Of a stretch of DNA of 5,389 nt, positions 1 through 5,389 are shown one piece after another (position 1 is the stretch's first letter; the number at the start of each line of letters is the position of its first letter). The translations under genes were made by a program, and so were the position numbers. This DNA is from Altererythrobacter sp. (GTDB lineage Bacteria > Pseudomonadota > Alphaproteobacteria > Sphingomonadales > Sphingomonadaceae). The DNA is taken from positions 1 to 5,389 of the forward strand of contig JALZVZ010000163.1 of assembly GCA_023299945.1 (NCBI GenBank). The letters are read 5' to 3'. The notes beneath the pieces are model-generated. The model saw only the letters and a list, made by a program, of their open reading frames with translations. It was not told the origin of the DNA and did no database searches.

Positions 1-1301
1 ATGGCCGCAGGCAGTCCGTAACCCATCGTTCCAAGTCCGCCCGATGTTAGCCATTTGTTAGGCTGGTCGAATCCGAAATATTGCGCCGCCCACATTTGGT
101 GCTGGCCGACCTCGGTGGTGATAACCGGGCTTTGCGCCTTGGTCATTGCATACAGGCGCTCAACCGCCTTTTGCGGCATGATCGCGGCGGGGTTTTGAGC
201 CGATTTTGGCGGATAGGAGAGGCATTCACGCGCGCGCCAACCTGCAATGCGGGCCTTCCATTCGCCAAGGTCTTGCGCTTTGCGCTCACCCCAAGCACTT
301 ATCATCTGCTCCAGAACTGTGGCGCAATCACCAACAATACCCAGATCCACGGGCACGTTTTTGTTGATAGAACCGCGATCAATATCAATGTGGATTTTAG
401 CGCTATCTGGTGAAAATGCATCAAGCCGCCCGGTCACACGGTCATCAAAGCGCGCGCCGATGCACACCATCACATCGCATTTGTTCATCGCCATATTGGC
501 TTCAAATGTGCCGTGCATACCTAGCATGCCAAGCCAGTCGGGATGATCACATGGGAATGCGCCAAGGCCCATCAAGGTTGAGGTTGTGGGCGCGCCGGTT
601 ATGCCCTGCAATTGGCGCAGCAACTGCGCGGCCTCTGGGCCAGAATTGATCACACCTCCGCCGGTATAGAATATCGGGCGCTGTGCCTTTTCAAGCAATG
701 CGACGGCCTGTGCAATGTGATCATCGGGCGCGCGCGTTTGCGGTTTGTATCGGCCAGAGGCGAGGGCCCTGCTTGGTTTTGCAACCGATGGCACAGCGAT
801 CTGCACATCCTTAGGGATATCGACCAGAACGGGGCCGGGCCGACCGGTGGTGGCGATGCGGAAGGCTTCTTTCAGCGTGGCCTCCAGCTCGCTAGGCTCT
901 TTGACCAGATAATTGTGCTTTGTGCAGTGGCGCGTGATGCCAATTGTATCTGCCTCTTGAAAGGCATCTGTACCAATCAGTGCGGTCGGGACTTGGCCGG
1001 TGATGACGACCATCGGGATCGAGTCCATAAACGCATCTGCAATCCCAGTGACTGCATTGGTTGCCCCAGGGCCTGAGGTGACAAGAACAACCCCGGGCTT
1101 TCCGGTCGATCGTGCGTAACCTTCAGCGGCGTGGGCCGCGCCCGCTTCGTGACGGACAAGGATATGACGAATGGCTTCGTTTTCGAACAGCTCGTCATAA
1201 ATGGGCAGCACTGCGCCGCCGGGATAACCGAAGACAAACTCGACGCCTTCTTCAATAAGGCTGTCGACCAGTATTTTTGCGCCGCTGCGCTGCTGTGACA
1301 C
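1..1301 (-). CDS. ilvB: Acetolactate synthase large (catalytic) subunit, 3' end cut off by window
   Basis: This ThDP- and FAD-dependent enzyme condenses two pyruvates to acetolactate, or pyruvate with 2-oxobutyrate, as the first common step of valine, leucine and isoleucine synthesis in the cytoplasm. I translated the minus strand without interruption for 433 codons of a family usually about 570-590 residues, so roughly the last quarter lies beyond position 1. Visible are the YPGGA loop (residues 26-30), the catalytic Glu of RHEAGAAHAAEGYAR (E52), TSGPGATN (75-82), GQVPTALIGTDAFQE (102-116), the FAD-domain motif GARFDDRVTG (282-291) and, at the cut, the start of the C-terminal ThDP domain (SGGLGTMGYGLPAA). 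Positions linked to herbicide resistance that fall in the window (A30, P105, A113, D287) carry the usual sensitive residues. The start is GTG, chosen because the protein then begins MSQQRSGAKIL as in relatives and AAGG (1311-1314) sits 9 nt upstream. A small-subunit gene probably follows off the left edge (inference). Confidence 0.96.
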   Translation of the reverse strand, partial: MSQQRSGAKILVDSLIEEGVEFVFGYPGGAVLPIYDELFENEAIRHILVRHEAGAAHAAEGYARSTGKPGVVLVTSGPGATNAVTGIADAFMDSIPMVVITGQVPTALIGTDAFQEADTIGITRHCTKHNYLVKEPSELEATLKEAFRIATTGRPGPVLVDIPKDVQIAVPSVAKPSRALASGRYKPQTRAPDDHIAQAVALLEKAQRPIFYTGGGVINSGPEAAQLLRQLQGITGAPTTSTLMGLGAFPCDHPDWLGMLGMHGTFEANMAMNKCDVMVCIGARFDDRVTGRLDAFSPDSAKIHIDIDRGSINKNVPVDLGIVGDCATVLEQMISAWGERKAQDLGEWKARIAGWRARECLSYPPKSAQNPAAIMPQKAVERLYAMTKAQSPVITTEVGQHQMWAAQYFGFDQPNKWLTSGGLGTMGYGLPAA

Positions 1302-1310
1302 GTTATTTAT

Positions 1311-1314
1311 CCTT
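1311..1314 (-). promoter_or_regulatory. Ribosome binding site of ilvB
   Basis: Read on the minus strand, AAGG within GCGAAGGATAA lies 9 nt before the GTG at 1301. It supports the GTG start, since no ATG fits the known N-terminus of the family. Confidence 0.6.
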
Positions 1315-1322
1315 CGCTTTGG

Positions 1323-1359
1323 TTCCGCGTCTTGGAATTGGACGCGGAAACGCGCGTTT
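1323..1359 (-). promoter_or_regulatory. Hairpin plus overlapping palindrome in the ilvB leader
   Basis: TTCCGCGTC (1323-1331) and GACGCGGAA (1341-1349) form a perfect 9-bp inverted repeat around a 9-nt loop, ending about 21 nt before the ilvB start. It overlaps by two bases a perfect 12-bp palindrome, AAACGCGCGTTT (1348-1359). On the ilvB strand the palindrome comes first and the hairpin second, so in RNA the two could compete. There is no U-run after the hairpin, so it is not a standard intrinsic terminator or attenuator. It could be an operator for a repressor or activator, or an mRNA leader structure acting on ilvB. The structure is seen directly; any role is inference. Confidence 0.4.
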
Positions 1360-1412
1360 GTATCAAGAAAATTGGCCCAGCGCAGGGAAATTGCGGCGAG
1401 CCTGTTTGATGC

Positions 1413-1441
1413 GCGCTATGCATTCTTATATAACGTGTCAA
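1413..1441 (-). promoter_or_regulatory. Possible ilvB promoter (-35 only convincing)
   Basis: A perfect TTGACA lies on the minus strand at 1441-1436, immediately after the miaA stop codon and about 135 nt before ilvB. A 17-nt spacer puts TAGCGC at the -10 position, which is a poor match, so the call is weak. It would let ilvB be transcribed independently of miaA. Confidence 0.25.
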
Positions 1442-1444
1442 GGG

Positions 1445-2410
1445 CTAATTACGTAATAATAATGCGAATAGTGTTTGAATATCATAATTCTGTGACTCGA
1501 TCCGTTGCCAGTGTTCGGGTGTTTGATTGCGAAACCATGTATATTGCCTCTTGGCATAATTGCGGGTGGCTTGCGAGGCGCCTGCAATCGCTTCTTCCAA
1601 GGATATCAACCCATCCAGATACCGCGCAATTTCAGGCACACCGATGGCGCGCTTTACGGGTAAGCCGCTGTCGAGATCTCGGGCAAGCAGTCCCTCAACC
1701 TCTGGCAAAGCGCCTTTTTCTAGCATGAGTGCAAACCGCCGGTCACACCGTTCATACAGCCATTCTCGTGGGGGAAGCAGGATTGCTGCATGCAAATTAA
1801 CCGCCTGCACAATCCCGCCTTCCTTATGCTTGTGCCAATCGCCCAATGTGCGTCCGGTAGAGCGCACCACTTCCAAAGCCCGTGCGATCCGTTGCGTATC
1901 AGTTGGGTTAAGTCGCTCTGCGCGAGGGGGGTCTTCTATTTGCAAAGCGGCATAGGCCTCGCCCACGGGCATGGCGCGCACCTCTTTGCGCGCGGCGGCA
2001 TCAATCGCGGGTATCGGCGCAATCCCGTTCAGCAACACATCAATATACATGCCGGTTCCCCCAACGAGGATTGGCACCGCGCCGGCATTATGCACATCCG
2101 CAATTTCCTGCCGTGCCTGCGCCGCCCAATCGGCTGCTGAACAGGCCTGCGCCCCGTCCCATGCGCCGAACAAGCGGTGTTCTACGCCTTGCATTTCTTC
2201 ATCGCTTGGCCGCGCGCTAAGCACACGCAAATCGGCATAGACTTGCGCGCTGTCCGCATTGATGACCACGCCGCGCTTGCAACGCTTTTCCAGAGCTAAA
2301 GCCAGATCCACGGCCACTGCGCTCTTGCCGCTAGCGGTTGGCCCTGCGATGAGCGCCACGTCTGGTTTATCGCCCACAGACTTGGTTTTTGGAGTTTCAT
2401 TTATGCTCAT
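1445..2410 (-). CDS. miaA: tRNA dimethylallyltransferase (tRNA A37 isopentenyltransferase)
   Basis: MiaA transfers the dimethylallyl group of DMAPP to N6 of adenosine 37 in tRNAs that read codons starting with U, giving i6A, the precursor of ms2i6A; it stabilises codon-anticodon pairing. The 321-residue product has the family length. Motifs in order: P-loop GPTASGKS (23-30), NADSAQVY (51-58) with the catalytic Asp D53, VEHRLFG (76-82), PILVGGTGMYI (113-123), DTQRIARALEVVRSTGR (171-187) and the C-terminal NYAKRQYTWFRNQ (284-296). The reading frame stays open another 93 codons upstream, but that stretch is antisense to serB and has no MiaA-like sequence. I place the start at the ATG with CAT at 2408-2410, which begins MSINETPKTK about 20 residues before the P-loop, with a weak AGG 6 nt upstream. 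It overlaps serB head to head by 8 bp and is followed on the same strand, after 143 nt, by ilvB. The last codons are three TTA leucines in an AT-rich end. Confidence 0.95.
   Translation of the reverse strand: MSINETPKTKSVGDKPDVALIAGPTASGKSAVAVDLALALEKRCKRGVVINADSAQVYADLRVLSARPSDEEMQGVEHRLFGAWDGAQACSAADWAAQARQEIADVHNAGAVPILVGGTGMYIDVLLNGIAPIPAIDAAARKEVRAMPVGEAYAALQIEDPPRAERLNPTDTQRIARALEVVRSTGRTLGDWHKHKEGGIVQAVNLHAAILLPPREWLYERCDRRFALMLEKGALPEVEGLLARDLDSGLPVKRAIGVPEIARYLDGLISLEEAIAGASQATRNYAKRQYTWFRNQTPEHWQRIESQNYDIQTLFALLLRN
2391..2394 (+). promoter_or_regulatory. Ribosome binding site of serB, inside miaA coding sequence
   Basis: GGAG lies 8 nt before the ATG at 2403 and fixes that codon as the serB start over the in-frame ATGs 48 codons upstream. 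The site falls within the first codons of miaA on the other strand, so both functions constrain the same bases. Confidence 0.7.
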
Positions 2411-3287
2411 CGCCCGCCTGATAGCAGAGAGAGCCGATCTGCTCACCCATATTGAAGCGCTTAAGCACAGCTTGGATGCAGAAGGCCTGCCGATGACCGC
2501 CTCGGCAGAGGATTTGGGAGGCGGTGTGCTGGTTGAAGTGCAAACAATGGGCGATAGCATTCGTGTGTTTGCAGATGCTTTGGACGCGAATTTCCCTGGG
2601 TGCGACCGCCTGATAGCGGTGGACAAAATCGCCGTACCGCGTCTGTTTGTCTCAGATATGGATTCCACCATGATCGGGCAAGAGTGCATTGACGAGCTTG
2701 CCGATTACGCTGGCCTCAAAGAGAAAATTGCCGACATTACAGAACGAGCAATGCAGGGTGAATTGGACTTTGCCGCCGCGCTATATGAACGTGTCAGCCT
2801 TCTCAAAGGTTTGGAAGAGGGCGCGATTGCGGCATGCTTGGCAGATCGGATTACCGCCATGCCCGGTGCAAAAACCTTGGTGCAAACTCTGCGGGCGAAG
2901 GGTTGCCGCACGGTGCTGGTAACAGGCGGCTTTCATCATTTTGCAGATGATATTGCGCAGCAATTGGGGTTTGAGCGGGTTGTCGGCAACCGGCTTGAGG
3001 TCGCAGATGGCAAGCTAAGCGGCGGGCTTGTTGGCGCCATCACCGACAGCGGCGTTAAGCGCACAGTGTTGGAAGAAGAGCAGGGCGCCTTGCCCGCTGG
3101 AGCAACCTCGCTTGCAACCGGTGACGGAGCAAATGATATCCCAATGTTGCAGGCCGCGGATTACGGAATTGCCTATCATGCCAAGCCAAAGGCGCGCGAT
3201 GCCGCCAATGGCCGCGTCGATGCAGGCGATCTGACGGCTGTTTTGCATTTGCTTGGCATCGCAGAGCCAGACTGGGTAACCAGCTAA
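2403..3287 (+). CDS. serB: Phosphoserine phosphatase
   Basis: SerB hydrolyses O-phosphoserine to serine, the last step of the phosphorylated serine pathway, in the cytoplasm. The 294-residue protein is a HAD-superfamily phosphatase with all four motifs: I, DMDST (85-89, nucleophile D85 and acid/base D87); II, VTGGF (173-177, T174); III, K219 in GVKR; IV, GDGANDIPML (240-249, D241 and D245 for Mg2+). GQECIDELA (92-100) in the cap entry is typical of SerB. Residues 1-80 form an N-terminal region that in longer SerB proteins carries an ACT-like domain; I can only say it is present and not catalytic. The start at 2403 has GGAG 8 nt upstream; an upstream in-frame extension of 48 codons is antisense to miaA and rejected. 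A promoter must lie inside miaA. No clear terminator follows, so read-through into the next gene 96 nt downstream is possible. Confidence 0.95.
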   Translation: MLIARLIAERADLLTHIEALKHSLDAEGLPMTASAEDLGGGVLVEVQTMGDSIRVFADALDANFPGCDRLIAVDKIAVPRLFVSDMDSTMIGQECIDELADYAGLKEKIADITERAMQGELDFAAALYERVSLLKGLEEGAIAACLADRITAMPGAKTLVQTLRAKGCRTVLVTGGFHHFADDIAQQLGFERVVGNRLEVADGKLSGGLVGAITDSGVKRTVLEEEQGALPAGATSLATGDGANDIPMLQAADYGIAYHAKPKARDAANGRVDAGDLTAVLHLLGIAEPDWVTS

Positions 3288-3345
3288 ACATCCGCGCAAA
3301 TCCGGATATGCCAGACCAAGCCCGCTTAACCATGCCGCCCTAGAC

Positions 3346-3386
3346 CCTGTCTCCTCATTCAAAAAGGCGTCAGGAGACAGGCCGTG
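3346..3386 (+). promoter_or_regulatory. Hairpin sequestering the Shine-Dalgarno of the methyltransferase-like gene
   Basis: CCTGTCTCCT (3346-3355) pairs perfectly with AGGAGACAGG (3372-3381), a 10-bp stem around a 16-nt loop. The 3' arm contains AGGAG (3372-3376), which is the ribosome binding site 7 nt before the GTG start at 3384. In the folded RNA the site would be covered and the start codon would sit two bases past the stem. No U-run follows, so it is not an intrinsic terminator. Likely readings are translational control (thermosensor, ligand, small RNA or protein-opened hairpin) or a DNA dyad bound by a regulator. I matched it to no riboswitch class I know. The pairing is seen directly; the function is inferred. 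Confidence 0.55.
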
Positions 3387-4259
3387 CAAGGACAATTTAT
3401 TGAACCCGATCATTCGTTGCAAGATTGCGAAAAGCCGCATGAACAGCTGGGCGTGTCGATGTATTCTGGGTTCCAAGCAATCAATGGAGCGGAGAAATTA
3501 CGAGGCCTGAGCCGGATTTTTGATACCATTGCAGAGCGGATGCAGTCGGTCGATATGCCTTATGAGGACCAGTGCTCGATCAATTATTATTTCGATCTCT
3601 TGCGGGTTATGCGCGATTTTAACGGTGAATATGACCGCGTGGTTGAGGTTGGTACTTTTATGGGCGGGGCCTCGGCAATCATTGCTGGCTGCGCTGAGCA
3701 GTTTGATTTTGACCTTGATATGGTCGATCCCAACGAACGGTTTTTGCGCTTTTCTTACGAGCGGATACGGCGCGCCTTCCCCGAAGCAGCTGGCCGTGTG
3801 CGACTGTTTCACGGTGATCTGCCATCCTATGTTCGCCATGTGATGCTGAAGGAAGAGGGCCGCCGATCACTGATCCAGCATGATGGCGCGCATGATTTCA
3901 ATCAAGTCGTCACAGATTTGACCGCGCTCTCTTTCGTCAAGGACCAGGTCCATGCCATCATTGCGCAGGACACGCATTTGCGCGGCTCGCTTGAATTCAT
4001 GAATTTTGTCGATCTGGCTCTGATGGCGGTGTTTGGCAAAGATTTGAATTATATGCCGATCGGCGCAGTCTATGGTGAGTTTGATAAAGTCACGCGGCCC
4101 AACCGTTTCCAGGGGAATTACTTTTTGCCCGGCGTGGCAGAAGGTATGGTCCTGCCGATGTCAGCCAATAGCTTCCAATATCCGCACGCCGCCATGACGT
4201 TTGAGGATATGTTCGGTCCAGATCCTGATGCAGCCAATACGAATTTGGCAGCAGCTTAG
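3384..4259 (+). CDS. Class I SAM-methyltransferase-like protein, function unknown
   Basis: I do not recognise a specific named gene. The 291-residue product has a Rossmann-type methyltransferase core: motif I VVEVGTFMGGAS (86-97), the acidic residue after strand 2 in LDMVDPNERF (111-120), HGDLPSYV (143-150), then IQHDGAHDFNQVVTDL (164-179) and IIAQDTHLRG (192-201). The HDGAH and QDTH stretches occupy the place of the DGdH...HD signature of the Methyltransf_24-type group, some members of which use a metal, so D167, H170, D196 and H198 could be metal ligands (inference). Residues 1-80 are charged and lack a signal peptide or membrane segment; the C-terminal ~70 residues have no motif I know. 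The GTG start is preferred for its AGGAG 7 nt upstream; the alternative ATG at 3459 (residue 26) has no good site. The ribosome site is buried in a 10-bp hairpin. It follows serB by 96 nt and converges on the next gene with one base between stops. Substrate unknown. Confidence 0.75.
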   Translation: MQGQFIEPDHSLQDCEKPHEQLGVSMYSGFQAINGAEKLRGLSRIFDTIAERMQSVDMPYEDQCSINYYFDLLRVMRDFNGEYDRVVEVGTFMGGASAIIAGCAEQFDFDLDMVDPNERFLRFSYERIRRAFPEAAGRVRLFHGDLPSYVRHVMLKEEGRRSLIQHDGAHDFNQVVTDLTALSFVKDQVHAIIAQDTHLRGSLEFMNFVDLALMAVFGKDLNYMPIGAVYGEFDKVTRPNRFQGNYFLPGVAEGMVLPMSANSFQYPHAAMTFEDMFGPDPDAANTNLAAA

Positions 4260-4260
4260 G

Positions 4261-4947
4261 TTAAAGCCAGCTAGCAATCTGGCTCAACGGCTTTTTCTTA
4301 ACCGCATGGGCGGGCACGGTTGCGCCTTCTTCAGGCTGACCCACCACGACAATCATGAGCGGTTTTTCATGCTCTGGGCGGCCGCATATTTCGCGCAAGA
4401 ACCCCATGGGTGATGGCGTGTGGGTGAGGGTTGCACAGCCCGCCTCATGCAAGGTCGCAATCAACATGCCGCAGGCGATGCCGACGCTCTCATTGACGTA
4501 ATAGTTTTGCGTTTTGCCGTCTTCTTCAATGCCGCCTTTGCGCTGGGCAAACACCACAATGAGCCACGGCGCAGTCTCGAGAAAAGGTTTGTCCGCATCT
4601 GTGCCGATCGGGCTAAGTGCCTCTAACCAGTTTTCGCTAGCTTTCGGATCGTCGCCATCCGCGCCGTAAAATGCACGCTCTTCGTCCTCAGCTGCCTTGC
4701 GGATCGCGCTTTTTGTTTCGTCTGAGGAGATGGCTGCAAAATGCCATGGCTGATGGTTTGCGCCATTGGGCGCTGTGCCAGCGGCTTCGATGGCGGCCTC
4801 GATCACTTCGCGCGGAACGGGCTTATCAGAGAAATATCTGCATGACCTACGTGTTTTTAAGCTGTCGCGGCGCGCGCGGGCTCGTTCTATTTTTTCTGCA
4901 TCGGATATAGTGGGCAGGGAGTACGGAAGGGCGTCATGTTTTTGCAT
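4261..4947 (-). CDS. Nitroreductase-fold flavoprotein, iodotyrosine deiodinase-like
   Basis: The product (228 residues) belongs to the FMN-dependent nitroreductase superfamily and resembles iodotyrosine deiodinase (IYD), which reductively removes halogen from mono- and diiodotyrosine. From memory of the mammalian protein, similarity runs from the FMN phosphate motif RRSCRYFS (33-40) through [14 protein letters not shown] (57-70), [12 protein letters not shown] (122-133), [12 protein letters not shown] (149-160), [15 protein letters not shown] (189-203) and a C-terminal KKKPLSQI (217-224). The three lid residues that grip the amino-acid zwitterion in IYD (E157, Y161, K182 in human) match E90, Y94 and K120, and the FMN-N5 threonine (T239 in human) matches T177 before P178. 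The membrane anchor of the animal enzyme is absent, so it should be soluble. The start is the only in-frame ATG after an upstream stop, but has no clear Shine-Dalgarno. It is divergent from coq4 and converges on the methyltransferase-like gene. A broader nitro- or quinone reductase role is the alternative. Confidence 0.88.
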   Translation of the reverse strand: MQKHDALPYSLPTISDAEKIERARARRDSLKTRRSCRYFSDKPVPREVIEAAIEAAGTAPNGANHQPWHFAAISSDETKSAIRKAAEDEERAFYGADGDDPKASENWLEALSPIGTDADKPFLETAPWLIVVFAQRKGGIEEDGKTQNYYVNESVGIACGMLIATLHEAGCATLTHTPSPMGFLREICGRPEHEKPLMIVVVGQPEEGATVPAHAVKKKPLSQIASWL

Positions 4948-5071
4948 GGAATCATCTATTCATTTTTTGGCTTAAGAAGGGAAGTTAAAGTTACTGACAT
5001 AGATGTAAGTTGCGTTTCGTGAACCTATTTGGTATCCAATTGTACGACTCGAAGAATAAGGCGCTTTCCCA
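4948..5071. promoter_or_regulatory. Divergent promoter region between deiodinase-like gene and coq4
   Basis: This 124-nt AT-rich spacer lies between two genes pointing away from each other, so it should hold both promoters. The best plus-strand candidate is TTGCGT (5010-5015), a 17-nt spacer and TATCCA (5033-5038), about 35 nt before coq4. I could not pick a convincing minus-strand promoter. Near the minus-strand gene, three ATGs in different frames lie within 20 bases and none has a strong ribosome site. Confidence 0.4.
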
Positions 5072-5389
5072 ATGGCTTTGACTGACCTTCCCCTCGTTGC
5101 CTCAGACCGCAAATTGCACGGCATTCGCCCTTTCAAGGCTGTGCATCACTTCCGCAAATTGATCGCCGACAAAGAAGATACCAAGCAGGTTTTCTATATT
5201 ATTGAGGCGCTTGCGGGCCGGAAAGTCTTAGATCAAGGCAAGGCATTTATCCCCACTCCGACCGCGCAAGATTTTATCCATCGCGAAAGCAAAACGGCGC
5301 TTGCCGATATGCTTGACGATCATTCACGCTGGACTGATTGCGGCCCCAATACCGTCGCGCAGCATTATATGCGCTTTATGAAGCGTGAA
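5072..5389 (+). CDS. coq4: Coq4-family ubiquinone biosynthesis protein, 3' end cut off by window
   Basis: Only the first 106 codons are present, with no stop before the window edge; the family is usually well over 200 residues. The start is secure: an in-frame TAA lies at 5057-5059 and AAGG (5058-5061) is 10 nt upstream of the ATG. The visible part is typical of alphaproteobacterial Coq4-like proteins: RPFKAVHHFRKLIADKEDT (19-37), QVFYIIEALAG (39-49), LDDHSRW (81-87) and TVAQHYMRFMKRE (94-106). In eukaryotes Coq4 is needed for ubiquinone synthesis and has been tied to organising the complex and to ring oxidative decarboxylation. The bacterial homologues are assigned by similarity only. The HDxxH zinc motif that would confirm the family should lie downstream of the cut and cannot be seen. 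Confidence 0.78.
   Translation, partial: MALTDLPLVASDRKLHGIRPFKAVHHFRKLIADKEDTKQVFYIIEALAGRKVLDQGKAFIPTPTAQDFIHRESKTALADMLDDHSRWTDCGPNTVAQHYMRFMKRE

Noticed and set aside
81..1076. Several plus-strand open frames of 79-154 codons opposite ilvB
   Set aside because: They are antisense shadows of a continuous, highly conserved ilvB frame; their translations resemble no known protein.
1307..1423. Classical branched-chain amino acid attenuator with leader peptide before ilvB
   Set aside because: No run of Ile, Leu or Val codons, no ribosome site for the small frame, and no U-run after the hairpin; kept only as a low-interest observation.
1448..1457. 10-bp palindrome ATTACGTAAT at the end of miaA
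   Set aside because: It falls in the last codons of miaA (Leu-Leu-Arg-Asn) in an AT-rich stretch; short and AT-rich enough to be chance, with no T-run to make it a terminator.
2259..2402. 48-codon N-terminal extension of serB
   Set aside because: It is antisense to the miaA P-loop region, and the ATG at 2403 has a GGAG ribosome site and gives a typical SerB length.
2411..2689. 93-codon N-terminal extension of miaA
   Set aside because: It lies entirely antisense to serB, lacks MiaA-like sequence, and the ATG at 2410 already gives a full-length family protein starting just before the P-loop.
3290..3307. Terminator after serB
   Set aside because: The only repeat is a 5-bp stem (ATCCG/CGGAT) with an 8-nt loop and no T-run, too weak to call.
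3459..4259. ATG at 3459 as the start of the methyltransferase-like gene
   Set aside because: It has no clear ribosome site, while the GTG at 3384 has AGGAG at ideal spacing. It remains a fallback if the first 25 residues prove not conserved.
4266..4283. Terminator at the convergent gene junction
   Set aside because: A 5-bp stem (GCCAG/CTGGC) inside the deiodinase-like coding end, without a T-run on either strand.
1..5389. tRNA, rRNA, CRISPR, transposon or phage elements
   Set aside because: I found no cloverleaf, spaced direct repeats, transposase or integrase sequence, or terminal inverted repeats; nearly all bases are accounted for by six ordinary genes.

Overview
The window looks like ordinary chromosomal DNA from an aerobic alphaproteobacterium, most likely an Erythrobacter-like sphingomonad. 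This rests on the style of the IlvB, MiaA, SerB and Coq4 proteins, the moderate GC content, the use of GTG starts, and the adjacent ilvB, miaA and serB genes, an order I recall from this group but could not check. It holds six protein genes, two of them cut by the window edges. I saw no RNA genes, insertion sequences, CRISPR arrays, long repeats or prophage genes.

Left part, minus strand: the first ~433 codons of the acetolactate synthase large subunit (ilvB, 1-1301, running off the left edge), preceded by a 142-nt spacer with a perfect 9-bp hairpin and an overlapping 12-bp palindrome. Upstream of that, also on the minus strand, is miaA (1445-2410), the tRNA A37 dimethylallyltransferase.

Centre, plus strand: serB (2403-3287), phosphoserine phosphatase, is divergent from miaA. 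The two start codons lie within the same octamer (2403-2410), so the genes overlap head to head by 8 bp. After a 96-nt gap comes a gene with a class I methyltransferase-like fold and unknown role (3384-4259, GTG start). Its Shine-Dalgarno sequence is buried in the 3' arm of a perfect 10-bp hairpin (3346-3381), which is the most distinctive regulatory signal in the window.

Right part: converging on the methyltransferase-like gene with a single base between stop codons is a flavin nitroreductase-fold protein (4261-4947, minus). It aligns, from memory, along almost its whole length with iodotyrosine deiodinase and keeps the three substrate-gripping residues and the FMN-N5 threonine. It is a good candidate for a bacterial halotyrosine reductive dehalogenase. 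Divergent from it across a 124-nt spacer is the start of a Coq4-family ubiquinone-biosynthesis gene (5072-5389, running off the right edge).

Functionally the genes are a housekeeping mix: branched-chain amino acid and serine synthesis, tRNA modification and ubiquinone synthesis, with two less understood genes (methyltransferase-like and deiodinase-like) between them. I see no multi-gene novel system. The points of interest are the sequestered ribosome binding site, the shared start octamer and the deiodinase-like enzyme.
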